DNA of 64,000 nucleotides from Anastatus disparis (lineage: Eukaryota > Arthropoda > Insecta > Hymenoptera > Eupelmidae), in the NCBI GenBank assembly GCA_017163975.1, contig JAFFSR010000397.1, positions 308,501 to 372,500 on the forward strand, given 5' to 3'. Below, one piece after another: positions 34,965 to 44,500 of the stretch (positions within the stretch are counted from its first letter, which is position 1; each line of letters opens with the position of its first letter). Under the pieces are notes generated by a model that worked only from the letters and a program-made list of their open reading frames with translations, did no database searches and was not told the origin of the DNA. The translations under genes were made by a program, and so were the position numbers.

Positions 34965-37367
34965 TATTCTCCTTGTTACCCGTATCTTCTTCGTCTGACT
35001 TACTCCTCGTGATTACGTATGCCACAGTTTTGTTTGTTGCAGAATTTATATCGTCACTCCTTTCAATCGTCTCTAGTTCTACTATCCAATAAGGCTTTTG
35101 ATATATTCCAGAAATAAATAATTCATTAGACATTGGATCATAGATATCTATCCTCTCGTTGTCCAGATATATGCTTAAGCCTTGATCAGCGAATTTTCGT
35201 AACGAAAGCAGATTATCTGACAATCTGTCTGCATACAATACATTATCCAACATAATTTTTCTGTTTTGACCTGTGGTACCTAGAACTACTCCTGCTCCCT
35301 CCGATTTTAAGTTTGCGCCGCTATCTTTATTCGCGCATTTAACCTCGCTGAGATTCTCGTTAAAAGTTTTGAATATTAATTTTGAATTAGTTAAATGCTG
35401 AGTTGCTCCGGAATCAGCAAGAAATTGCGTTATATTATTTAAACCCTTATCGTTCGAATTGAGTCGAGCAATTTTACATGCATTTTCGACTTTTGTATCG
35501 ATTACTCGTTTTTTCTCGTTTAGTCCCGAGCACTCACCGTTCTCTTTATGAGCTTCCTTCCCTTTACGAGACTCGTTACTCCTTTTCTTATTGTTATATC
35601 CTGACTTGTTAGTGTTAGTGTGATGACTATTCTTTTCGTGAAATTTAGTTCTTTTTGCTCGAGACTCGTCTCCGGTATAGTTAGTTTTTCTCTTAAAACC
35701 ACATACGCGTCCGTAATGCCCGTCACCTCGAAATTTATTATTACTATAATTTCGAATTTCATACCTGTTATCTCCTCGTCTCTGCCTCCTTAGTGGGCAA
35801 TTGTCACCAATGTGGTCCGCCATTTTGTTACACTCGTAACAAAGACGAAGGTTTCCACTGGGACACTCCTTACTCCAGTGGCCCGTTTTGTTGCACCTGT
35901 AACAGCGTACATCACTCGTGGCTGTCATAGCGGCAGCTCCTCCACTCGTACCTCCTTTCAGCTGATTCTGAATACTCTCCATCTGCAAAATGTACATTCT
36001 CAGTTTATCATAGTTTAAATCCTTTTCAGTTGTAGTTTTGTACATAAAATCAATATTTTGAATCTGAGGTACGTTTGCTACGATAGCTTTAAAAAAGGCA
36101 TCTCGTATATCTTCATCAGACAGAGATTTTACATCTGGTAGGTTGTTGTAATTCCTAACTAACTCGTCAAAACGATCTAGGAACGCGCTTGCTTTCTCCT
36201 TGTTCGGGTTATATTGCAGACCGTAAAGTTGTCGTTTGATTGTGGTCGTTGTTACATTTCGTTCTCGTAATTTTATCTCCTTAAGTCTGTTCAGCAATTT
36301 TACCGGATCCTTAATGTCCACCACTTTACTATGATAATTCGTATCAATGTGGTTGATAATAATGTCTCGAACCCGAAATTTGTGTTTTTCTTTTACACTC
36401 TCGTTTAGATCATCGTTTGGCTGTTTAGACTCATCAATCACGTACAAAAGATCGTTAGCTTGTAACTCGGATGTAAGATAGTCCATGAAATAATCCATCT
36501 TCATTGATTCAGTCAATTGGTATTTGCGAAGAACGGATTTATTCATCAAACCAGCCTTCAAGGTTTCTTTTAACTCAATTGAGGAATAATTAGCTGAGTT
36601 ATTTCCGCTCATCGCCTTCACTTCCTCTCTTACCATCCGAGATATTTCAGCTTTAGTTACTCGTTCTCCTTCGATCTCCGTAGAATTACAACAACCTTTA
36701 TAGCAACGTTCTCGCTCATTTTCACTCGAGCAGCTATTTGAATTGAAATCATGATCAACATTATAAACCTGAGTCCTGAGATGGTCAAACTCGTCATCCT
36801 GTTTTTCTCTCAGCTCCTTCAGGTCATTGCTGAACTTCTCCCTCGCCCAATCTCTGAACCTTCCTTCTCGTCTTGACATCGTTCTCTCGAAGGTGTCGAG
36901 TCGATGCTCGTACTCCTCGAGTCGATGTTCGACTCTGTCGAACCTGGTTGAGAGAGCGGTCAGCTGATTCAAAATTTCTGTAAAATGGTTAGAGGTGAGA
37001 TATTGTTCTGGTATAAGACTTGTTTTATCTATTTCTCGTTCAAATTTAATTTTATCTCTGTTCAAAAATATTTTCTTAAGATTGAAATTGCAATTTGCAA
37101 TACTTTTGATTTTTAGATTTTGTTTACCTCCCAATACCGACGCAGAAGCATCTTCTGCTCGTTCATTGGTTTGTTCGACCTCGTTGACCTCGTTCTCCTT
37201 AGTTTCCTCCTTGGTTGCCTCCTTGCCTCCAGATTTCTCCTCTATTCCTTTTTCGCAGCTGCGTTTCTTTCCACCTCGACAGTAAGGCATTAGCAACGGC
37301 ATACCTCTCTCGTTTTCTTTGGCTATCTCTTTAGCCAAAGCCTCCAATTGCTCCTCAGTGACGACTC
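34882..37367 (-). CDS. gag: Copia-1 gag-protease (main exon)
   Basis: Gag capsid-like region, then two zinc knuckles (CYRCNKTGHWSKEC, CX2CX4HX4C; CYECNKMADHIGDNC with X5 spacing), a basic linker, and the aspartic protease active site FLADSGATQHL near 35,425. Gag packages the RNA; protease processes the polyprotein. The open frame has no ATG at its 5' end: the automatic start 37,347 is TTG and an in-frame TAA lies at 37,370-37,372. The first ATG is at MPLLMPYC. A spliced upstream exon (38,741-38,798) would supply a start in the correct phase. The frame ends shortly after the A9 run by slippage. Confidence 0.88.
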
Positions 37368-38740
37368 CTTATCTATAAATCAGTTTTATAATAAATAGAA
37401 AATTCAACATTACTGAACACAAGTAATGTACGAATTTAAATATTAGTTCAATTTCTTTTCATCAGTGAGCTTTGACTAACTCAGATCAAATCAACATTTT
37501 GTTCCTTATTTCGTTAAGTCTCTGACAGACAGAACTCAAGTCGTATCAGAATCAAAACTTTAAGGATTTTTTTTTTGTTTAGTACATTAAAATTGTCACT
37601 AGTTTACTTCGATGTGAGATACCGAACTCAAGTATTCACTCGCGAAGTTTTGACTAGTTTTGTAATTAATTATTTTGTAATAAATTATATTAAACTTCAT
37701 TAAGTTTAAATTCATTTGCATATATGTATATACATACATACATCTATGTATATATACACCTGTTTTCTCCTATACATATATACGTTCACATTCACACACT
37801 TGCATTTTCGTACGTATACTTGTATCATCACTCACACCTAAATCTTTTGCACTGATACATATATCCATACACGCATACATACATACCTAGAGTGTATGAA
37901 ACTCCAGACTCCGTCTCGAAGTATACTCGTTTCTCCTTTATAAAAACTCTCATTTCCTCGTTGCCGTGCCTGTCCTTAAATCCAAAAGCTTCTCCTTGAG
38001 TTTTCAAGAAAAGAAGCAGATTTTTCCTTTCTGTACAGAATTTAAAGAAATCAACCTTTTTATATTGCGTATATATATAAATATAATTTCTTTTTTTTAA
38101 TTTATTAATTTTAATAAATCTAGATTTATTTATTTTATTATTTTTGCTAATAGCTTTGTTACTTTTACTTTCGATATATATGTTTTATATGCTACGGCGT
38201 CCCATAGTTTTCATATAGCACATATATATACATGTCGTACTCGTATAGCCATATCATGTATCGCCATCTTTTATTCACGTTCACGTTCCTCGTTCCTCGT
38301 TTCTCGTACAAGCGCGGCATCGTTCTCGCGCGTGCTTGACGCCTCGCGCCATCTTTACACTGTTCTTCTTTCTCTGTCTCTTTCTGTCTCTTTCCTAGAT
38401 CGACGCAAATCCGCCATATTGATTTGCCTCGAAACAAAGAGTCCAGAAAGAACGCCAATCTCGAGAAAGAAAAACCCGACTGACATGTCAGCTCCAATTT
38501 TAACACGAATTTCGTTTTGCTAACAATCATGTTGATTTACATATATACATACACATACACGTGTGCATGCACATCCATACATATACCAATGCACATGTGT
38601 GCCACGCTCATGGCTTTCTCCATTCCACGACACCGAGAAACGCGCACTAACCGTTTTTACGTTTTCTCGCAGCAAAACGAAATTCCTCCTCGTCTTCCTT
38701 TCCCGTACATAATGCATTTCATTTTCTTTTAATTTCTTAC
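37368..38740 (-). other. Putative 1,373-bp intron in copia-1 gag
   Basis: On the minus strand the donor is GAG/GTAAGA at 38,740, a near-perfect consensus. The acceptor is ATAAG/GAG at 37,368. The join leaves the 19-codon upstream exon in frame with gag and removes the in-frame TAA. The interval contains AT-rich and (TACA)n-like sequence and no coding domain. Confidence 0.6.
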
Positions 38741-38798
38741 CTCGCTCCATCTCCCCTGTTGCCGGGCCTTGCGCAGCTGAAGCTTGCTGGGCTTCCAT
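38741..38798 (-). CDS. Copia-1 gag, putative first exon
   Basis: ATG at 38,798 begins MEAQQASAAQGPATGEMER, followed by a GTAAGA donor. The ATG lies inside the primer-binding site. Without splicing the frame runs on to 38,520 with no gag similarity. Confidence 0.58.
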
Positions 38799-38802
38799 AA
38801 CC
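38782..38802 (-). promoter_or_regulatory. Copia-1 primer-binding site (half tRNA-iMet type)
   Basis: The + strand reads GCTTGCTGGGCTTCCATAACC directly before the LTR. Insect initiator-Met tRNA contains GCGTGCTGGGCCCATAACC around its anticodon loop. The match is good apart from a two-base insertion (TT) and one change. Copia is known to prime from a tRNA-iMet half-molecule rather than a tRNA 3' end. Confidence 0.7.
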
Positions 38803-39112
38803 TGTTGAAATTATTCGATTATGGGGCGAGGTAATCAAAGTTTCTATAAGCAGACACTGCAATAAATTACACACAAGTTGTATTCAAAGTATTTATTGTT
38901 CAATATACACTCCTTAGTAAAGCACGTTCGTATTAAATTTCTAAAAAGGCTGATCGACACAGACACCGCTCAGAAACCACACGATGAGTCGCTTAACAAG
39001 CACACACTGGTCGACCGTCGCATATACAGAGAGAGAGAGAAGAAAAGAGGGCGCTTCTGTCCACGACAGCCTTAACTAAATTCACACATGAAATATGCGT
39101 ACACTCTTAACA
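38803..39112 (-). repeat. Copia-1 5' LTR
   Basis: 310 bp, TGTTGAAATT...ACTCTTAACA on the + strand, the promoter-bearing LTR of a minus-strand element. Confidence 0.95.
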
Positions 39113-39483
39113 AATAATATTTTGTATATTTTTATGGCTTTTAATATTTCAAATTATTCTTTATATATATGACTAGAGGAAATGACTATATTTTTACCAT
39201 ATGAATAAGTAAATAAATTATTATAAGCATTTATTACAAATATCAAACTCGCTTGACATATACCGCATGCAAAAAACTGTCATGTCGATTGTTAGGAGGC
39301 ATTTTTCGCTTTATAACAATATTTTGTATATTTTTGTGGCTTTAACTATTTTAAATTATTCTTTATATACATGACTAGAGGAAATGACTATATTTTTACC
39401 ATATTAATAAATGAATAAATTATTATAAGCATTTATTACAAACACCGAACTAAGTCACCGATTTGGTTCCGACCGCCTCTTAA

Positions 39484-40184
39484 AAGTGTTTAAAGATAAT
39501 TACGTCACCTCGATTTCCTTCAAGCAGTGGATTAATAATCCACAAACAACTTTAGAAACTTTAATCAAGAAAACGCCTAAATTTTTAACATATTTTTCTG
39601 AAAAAGTAAAAGGATTACTTACTCATGCAACAATAGCATCCAAACAATCTTCATATTCAAGAAAATTAAGGTACCATCTGGAACCACATGAATTTCAAAT
39701 AATTGTGGACTTTGCCAAAAATTACGAGTTCACGATTCAAGATGCTGCTCCTGGTTTCCATTGGAATAATGCCCAAGTTACAATCTATAATGTCAAAATT
39801 TATTACAAAGAGAATGAAATCACAAAACATAATACTTTAGTTATAATTTCTGATTGCCTAATTCATGATGCTGTAGCAGTTTATTCGTTCCATAAAATAA
39901 TTCAGAATTTTTTGAATGATGAATTTTCTTCCATAAAAAAGATTTATTATTTCCCTGACGGTGCCCCCCAACAGTATAAGAATTTCAAAAATGTTATTAA
40001 TTTAGCTCATCATAAAATGGATTTTGGATCAGACGCTGAATGGCATTTTTATTCCACAGCCCATGGGAAAGGTCCATGTGATGGTCTTGGGGCAACAGTA
40101 AAAATCCAATTTCCAATTGATGGTACCATAAGAGCAAAAATATATTCTGAATATAATGTTTATACAGACACTGTTATTTTATAA
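39484..40184 (+). CDS. Transposase-like gene, last coding part with DDE-like core
   Basis: Resumes after the TTAA insertion (completing a Lys codon) with VFKDNYVTSISFKQW, HATIASKQSSY, DFAKNYEFTIQDAAPGFHWN, VIISDCLIHDAVAVYSFH, KIYYFPDGAPQQYKNFKN, AEWHFYSTAHGKGPCDG. The spaced acidic residues in ISDC, FPDG and PCDG fit a DDE/DDD-type RNase H-fold nuclease. The stop at 40,182-40,184 comes about 30 residues after CDGLGATVK, shorter than I expect for the family. GTG at 39,486 is not a start. Confidence 0.75.
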
Positions 40185-40689
40185 TTTTTTTCGTTCTTCG
40201 ACCAATGTAAAGGAAATTCATTGTTATTTGCTTAATTTTGATTAAATTATATATTTAAGGATAAAAATAAATATTATTATTATTAAATAACATTTTCCTG
40301 AATGAAAAAGACTTCATATTGTTTAAAGTTAACATATTAAAAGAATAAAGTATTGGTCACTATTATAGTTTGAATTTTGATTCTTAAATATTTTATGATA
40401 ATGATGATGATCATGATAATGATTATTATTATTATTTTTATTATGATTAATATTTTCTAGTAACTGAAATAATTAAGATGCAGCAAAGTAGCTTTAAATA
40501 TTGGTTTAGATTATCATTCTTAATTACCTTATACTATTAGTCATTGCTATCTGTTTATTTTTAATTATAGTATAATTAATGACAAAAATAATAATCATCA
40601 CTAAATAACATTCTTCTAAAAGAAAAAAACTTTTGATATTCTTATTTTGAGTTATGATTGTAAAAATAGAACTAATTATCGCTCTTACT
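40185..40689. other. 3' region of the large transposon
   Basis: Non-coding AT-rich sequence with an ATGATGATGATCATGAT repeat near 40,398. AATAAA-type signals at about 40,266 may serve the gene. Confidence 0.5.
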
Positions 40690-41481
40690 TCATTTCTTTT
40701 ACTTCTAGATATATGATATAAATATTAATCCTAAATATATAATATGTATTAAAATAATTTTTCAACACATATTTAAAATCATTATAATAACAATTTATTG
40801 AAACACATAAATATGTTTTGGTTACGAGTGTATTTTGAGGATGTCTACATAATGAACAGTTGATATTTTAATTCAGATTCTAAATTAACACTTAAATTAT
40901 TAAGAAATAGATCTCTTTTGAGATATTTGAAAATCATTTGTTCGTATATTGCATTATCTATAATCGAAGAACCAAATCCACACTATATATGTTTCAAATT
41001 GAAAATTTTATTTTATTTTTTAATATTCAAAGTTCTATAGCTCTTCTCTCAGTTCTATGCCTAAGATGAGACAAAGCTTACTTCAAGATATTATCAAAAG
41101 ACATAACATAGTGCAACCTGAGTGAAATCAACCTGGCCGAACACCAGAAATTCAAAATTACATGAAAGTACAAAATAAACCAATCAGAAGACAGCAATTC
41201 TGAGATTTAAAAAAATTTGTGTAGATTACACGCATCATTTGCAACAGTAAATATATTCATAAGTGAATCTCTAAAATTTCTTAGTTTCTGAGGAAAAAAA
41301 TAATTAAGTTGGTAATTTCACGAAAAAATTTGAAAAATCACAATATTCTATTACTTATTGCTCGTAATCCCTTTGACCTGTGCCTCTAAAAATTTTTTTG
41401 TATATTTTGGGTATTAAATGTAACCTCTTTACGGATTTTCAGCAAATTCTATTTTTTTGTCAGTTGAGTTGACATGAAACG

Positions 41482-41484
<3 letters not shown>
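40690..41484 (-). repeat. Right terminal inverted repeat of the large transposon
   Basis: Inverted copy of 22,900-23,710. It lies about 500 bp downstream of the transposase-like gene's stop. Confidence 0.9.
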
Positions 41485-41532
<48 letters not shown>

Positions 41533-41533
<1 letters not shown>

Positions 41534-42474
41534 AGTACCCTGCAAAAGTTTTCGGAAAAATTTTTTAAGAAAGGTAATTCTTTAAATAAAAATATCTCTG
41601 GTCCTATTGGTTGTAGAATAAAAAACAAAAAAGGAAATTAAAGTAGGGATCAAATACTAACTTTTTATGAATTGCAACATTTTTAAGGTGTTTTTTCTAA
41701 TTTTTAAACCGTTTTAAAAATTTTGAAAATTTTCGAAATTTTTAAATTTTGTTCAATCACTTGTATCTTTTTAAAAAATGAAGCTATGTAAAAAATTCAA
41801 ACGAAATTTAAAAGATATTGACGAAATCGAAAAGTTTTTACTAAGGTTACTTTTTGCTAGGATGACTTTTAAAAAAATTAGACGTGATTGAATATAGACA
41901 TAGTAAAAAGTTAATTTATTAAACAACTCTTAACATTTTTTACATAATTTGTAGAACGCAAATTAACAATTTTATAAAATAATTCACTTATTTTAAAGTT
42001 TTTTATTAACACTAGGTATTATACAGATATAGAAATTAATGTAATTTATATGTTGACTAGAAAAAAAATGTTGAATTATAAAGAAAACTAAACATTATTA
42101 ATTACTAAACGATAATATTCAATCACATCTAACTTTTTAAAAAGTCATCCTAGCAAAAAATAACCTTTGTAAAAACTTTTAGATTTCATCGATATCTTTC
42201 AATTTTCGTTTGAATTTTTTACATAGCTTCATTTTTTAAAAAGATACAAGTGATTGAACAAAATTTAAAAATTTCGAAAATTTTTTAAAATTTTCAAAAC
42301 GGTATAAAAATTAGAAAAAACACCTTAAAAATTTTGCGATTCATAAAAAGTTAGTATTTAATCTCTACTTTAATTTTCTTTTTTGTTTTTTATTCTACAA
42401 CCAATAGGACCGGAGATATTTTTATTTAAAGAATTACCTTTCTTAAAAATTTTTCCGAAAACTTTTGCAGAGCA

Positions 42475-42477
<3 letters not shown>
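41533..42477. mobile_element. TA-flanked foldback element of Tc1/mariner type
   Basis: Ends TAGTACCCTGCAAAAG and the inverse of CAGTGCTCTGCAAAAG have arms of about 370-390 bp and TA on each side (41,531 and 42,478), within TA microsatellite. The CAGTGCTCTGCAAAAG terminus resembles Tc1-like ends. No transposase, so a MITE. Confidence 0.85.
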
Positions 42478-42537
<60 letters not shown>

Positions 42538-42545
42538 TATATACA
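42478..42545. repeat. (TA)n microsatellite
   Basis: About 65 bp of TA alternation between the foldback element and the resumed copia-2 sequence. Confidence 0.9.
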
Positions 42546-43095
42546 TCAACAGGCGGACGACCAGACATCTCGTACTCTGTAAGCGAATAAAGCCGTTTTA
42601 ATCAAGACCCGGAAACCACACACTGCATATGTTGACGCTGATTGTGGTGAAAATCCAAGCGACCGAATTTTACGCAGTAGATATGTGTATAAACTTGCTG
42701 GTATAGCAATCACCTGTGAGTCATGCAAACAAAAAAGTGTATCGCTTTCAACTACAGAAGCAGAATATGTAGCCGTCTCCGAAGCAGCTAAAGAAACCTC
42801 TTATTTGAAAATCATCCTGAGTGATTCTCAATTATGGTTTGACAAAATGCAACCTGTAATCTTTTATTGTGACGAAGGTGTTGATAAACTGTCAAAAAAT
42901 CCAGTTCACCATTCTAAAACAAAGCACATAAGTATAAGATACCACTATATTAGAGAAATGTGTGAAAAGGAGAAATTGAAATGAGATACGTCCCAACACA
43001 ACAGATGATTGCAGATATACTTACTACAGATTTACTATATAAAAGTTTTACGTATCCAGTTCACGAAAACTGTATAAAAAATTTAGGCTTCTAAC
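42546..43095 (+). pseudogene. Copia-2: 3' part (end of RT and RNase H)
   Basis: GGRPDISYSVSE, stop, SRFNQDPETTH continues copia RT exactly where the 13,606 fragment ends. A ~35-residue gap follows, then RNase H: VDADCGENPSDRILRSRYVYKLAGIAI, SLSTTEAEYVAVSEAAKE, FYCDEGVDKLSKNP, HSKTKHISIRYHYIRE, then a frameshift into ADILTTDLL. Same degree of decay as the 10.7-kb fragment. Not functional. Confidence 0.88.
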
Positions 43096-43120
43096 AATTC
43101 CAAAAAAAAGTTTACATTTA

Positions 43121-43328
43121 TGGGGGTGTGTAGAAATAAATGTTCACTAGTTTTTAATTTACCGCGCTTATACATCGTCATATACTGTACTCGATTCTGG
43201 GCTACTTAAACTTATCTAAATTTCTATATACTGTACCTTTGTAAGATATAAAGAAATATGTACTTCTTCAAAATATCTTTCTATATATTAAAAATATTTC
43301 GCCGTTGTCGATGCTGTTGATGCTGTCA
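43121..43328 (+). repeat. Candidate copia-2 3' LTR
   Basis: A purine run TGGGGGTG is followed by TGTAGAAATAAATG and, about 200 bp on, GATGCTGTCA, giving a TG...CA segment after a polypurine tract. No second LTR exists in the window for comparison, so the boundaries are tentative. Confidence 0.4.
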
Positions 43329-43349
43329 GCCTCTGTCCTTTGAGACTGT

Positions 43350-43600
43350 AACTTAATTGATAGGAACAGCTAAAATTCAGCTTAAGTAAGCTAAAGTTAG
43401 CTGAATTTAATGAAAAAAACAGTTAAAAGTTAGCTTAAGTTAGCTCAAGTTAGCTGAATTTAATGAACAAAACAGCTAAAAGTTAGCTTAAGTTAGCTAA
43501 AGTTAGCTGAATTTGTAACTTAATTGGTAGAAATAGCTAAAAATTAGCTGATATCAGTTAAAATTTAGCTGATTCACTTAAAATTTCGCTAAAAGCCCCT
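43350..43600. repeat. AGCT-rich tandem repeats
   Basis: About 55-bp units of the form AGTTAGCTTAAGTTAGCTAAA...GAATTTAATGAA repeat about three times. They sit between two copies of TGTAACTTAATTGRTAG (43,348 and 43,513). Confidence 0.85.
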
Positions 43601-43794
43601 TGGAAGCTATAAACTTATTAATGAATTTAGAAATGTATGATTTAAGATTAAAAAAATAAAAGTTCAAATAGTTGATCAAGTTAATTTAAGATATTTAAAT
43701 TTATAAAAAATGTATCATAATAAAATATAATATTTTTGTACATATTATAAAATATTTATATAAAAAATAATATTACAATTGTCATTTCGTGTAA

Positions 43795-44095
43795 TGACAA
43801 TGTTTCCTTTTAATAAGTCGTTTAACGATGCCATCGAACAGTCTATTTCATTTATATTTTCAGGATTTTGAACTTCAATGTAAAGCATTTTGTTTTCTGT
43901 AATAAATAATTAATAAGTAAATATTTTAACTAAATGTACGTAAAAAATTAAAATTTCAAAAATATTACCGTTTTTTAAAATGTTACCAATAATTAACAAT
44001 TTTTGTCCTCTTTTGAATGTTAATTCTTCTTCACATTGAAAAACCGTTACATCTATTTTTAATTTGAAATTAGTCGAAACGCCAAAAAATTCCAT
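43795..44095 (-). CDS. Two-exon ORF fragment, family unknown
   Basis: Exon 1 (44,095 to 43,969) encodes MEFFGVSTNFKLKIDVTVF, QCEEELTFKRGQKLLIIGN, ILKN and ends G/GTAATA. A 69-bp intron ends TTATTACAG near 43,900. Exon 2 joins in phase as ENKMLYIEVQNPENINEID, then CSMASLNDLLKGNIVITRND. The amino-acid composition and clean splice sites argue for real coding sequence, but I do not recognise it and no start or stop context proves a full gene. Confidence 0.5.
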
Positions 44096-44117
44096 TGGAT
44101 TATTTTCTTAATACTAA

Positions 44118-44496
44118 GAGTAGGTCGGGGCAGTTTTGATTACCGACCGAAGTGAAAATGTTATTTTATCATAAATAAAATAATTATACTGTTTTCAAAA
44201 GAGATTGTTATTGAGCGCAATTTTTTCTACATACATGATTGTATAATAGATGTTTTTTTCATAAAATTCACTATATTTTAAACGGAAAGTAAGTAACCGT
44301 ATTTAGAGTTCAATAAACAGCTGTAGTATAAAATTTTTAATTTTTAAAAATTTTTTTCAATTATTTTTGGCGGGCGCTATAGAGAAATAGATTTCGTGAA
44401 TGTATTTAAAATGTTAATGCATTCCATTACGTATAGTAGAAGAAAATTAACGGATTTTCGATTCTTAGTTGGTATTGAATCTGCTTCGGCCTGCTC
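44118..44496. mobile_element. TTAA-type MITE, GAGYAGGYCG family, copy 1
   Basis: Ends GAGTAGGTCGGGGCAG and the inverse GAGCAGGCCGAAGCAG. Flanks are CTAA (44,114, one change from TTAA) and TTAA (44,497). 379 bp, close in size and ends to the copy at 48,050. Confidence 0.65.
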
Positions 44497-44500
44497 TTAA

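Larger units (their letters stand above)
31635..39112 (-). mobile_element. Copia-1: young Ty1/copia retrotransposon
   Basis: Complete on the minus strand: TG...CA LTRs of 308 and 310 bp differing by about three substitutions and one GA repeat, half-tRNA-iMet-like primer site, gag, protease, integrase, RT, RNase H and polypurine tract. Flanks GATAA and AATAA give an imperfect 5-bp target duplication (4 of 5). The only evident defect is a frame slip in a nine-A run. High LTR identity indicates recent insertion. Confidence 0.95.
31568..39479. mobile_element. TTAA-flanked element (about 430 bp) containing a copia insertion
   Basis: Terminal repeats GAGGCGGTTGGAACC and the inverse GGTTCCGACCGCCTC are flanked by TTAA at 31,564-31,567 and 39,480-39,483. 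Without the copia element about 430 bp remain. These contain two direct copies of an AATATTTTGTATATTTTTRTGG unit (39,117 and 39,322) and an inverted TTGCGGTATATRTCAAG pair. No coding capacity, so a MITE of TTAA-targeting type. Confidence 0.85.
25957..40184 (+). pseudogene. DDE-transposase-like gene interrupted by two transposons
   Basis: Exons at about 25,957-26,169, 27,308-27,458, 27,504-27,772, 27,851-27,862 plus 31,416-31,567, and 39,484-40,184 form one reading frame. I recognise it as an uncharacterised arthropod family with cysteine-rich (CSTCRKRACK, SGTHSVCVCSYHQNV, NCDKCPG) and DDE-like segments (IISDCLIHD, YYFPDGAPQQYKN, AHGKGPCDG). The Asp residues sit where the DDE fold carries its catalytic acids, so a DNA transposase role is likely but inferred. 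Exon 4 is split by a TA-flanked element and a TTAA-flanked element; removing each with one copy of its duplicated target restores the codons exactly. A TAA at 27,460 lies between exons 2 and 3 unless a 45-bp intron (27,459-27,503) is spliced. The family normally extends past CDGxGxTVK, so the C-terminus after 40,090 may be altered. Confidence 0.78.
22900..41484 (+). mobile_element. Large DNA transposon with ~800-bp inverted repeats and a DDE-like gene
   Basis: The ends AGACGTTTTATGTCAACTC (left) and the reverse complement of GAGTTGACATGAAACGTCT (right) begin long inverted repeats of about 800 bp, bounded outside by (TA)n. Between them lies a single multi-exon gene for a DDE-transposase-like protein on the + strand. 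Later insertions (3.55 kb flanked by TA, and 7.9 kb flanked by TTAA including a copia element) account for more than half the length, leaving an ancestral element of about 7 kb. The target duplication cannot be read because of the TA repeats. I infer that this is an autonomous-type element of a family I cannot name. Confidence 0.8.

Noticed and set aside
38332..38732. Small frames on both strands within the copia-1 5' region
   Set aside because: Lie in the putative intron, no similarity to gag, composition from (TACA)n-like sequence.
43370..43570. CRISPR-like array (regular short repeats)
   Set aside because: Repeat units are contiguous and degenerate with no unique spacers; this is a tandem repeat in a eukaryotic genome.
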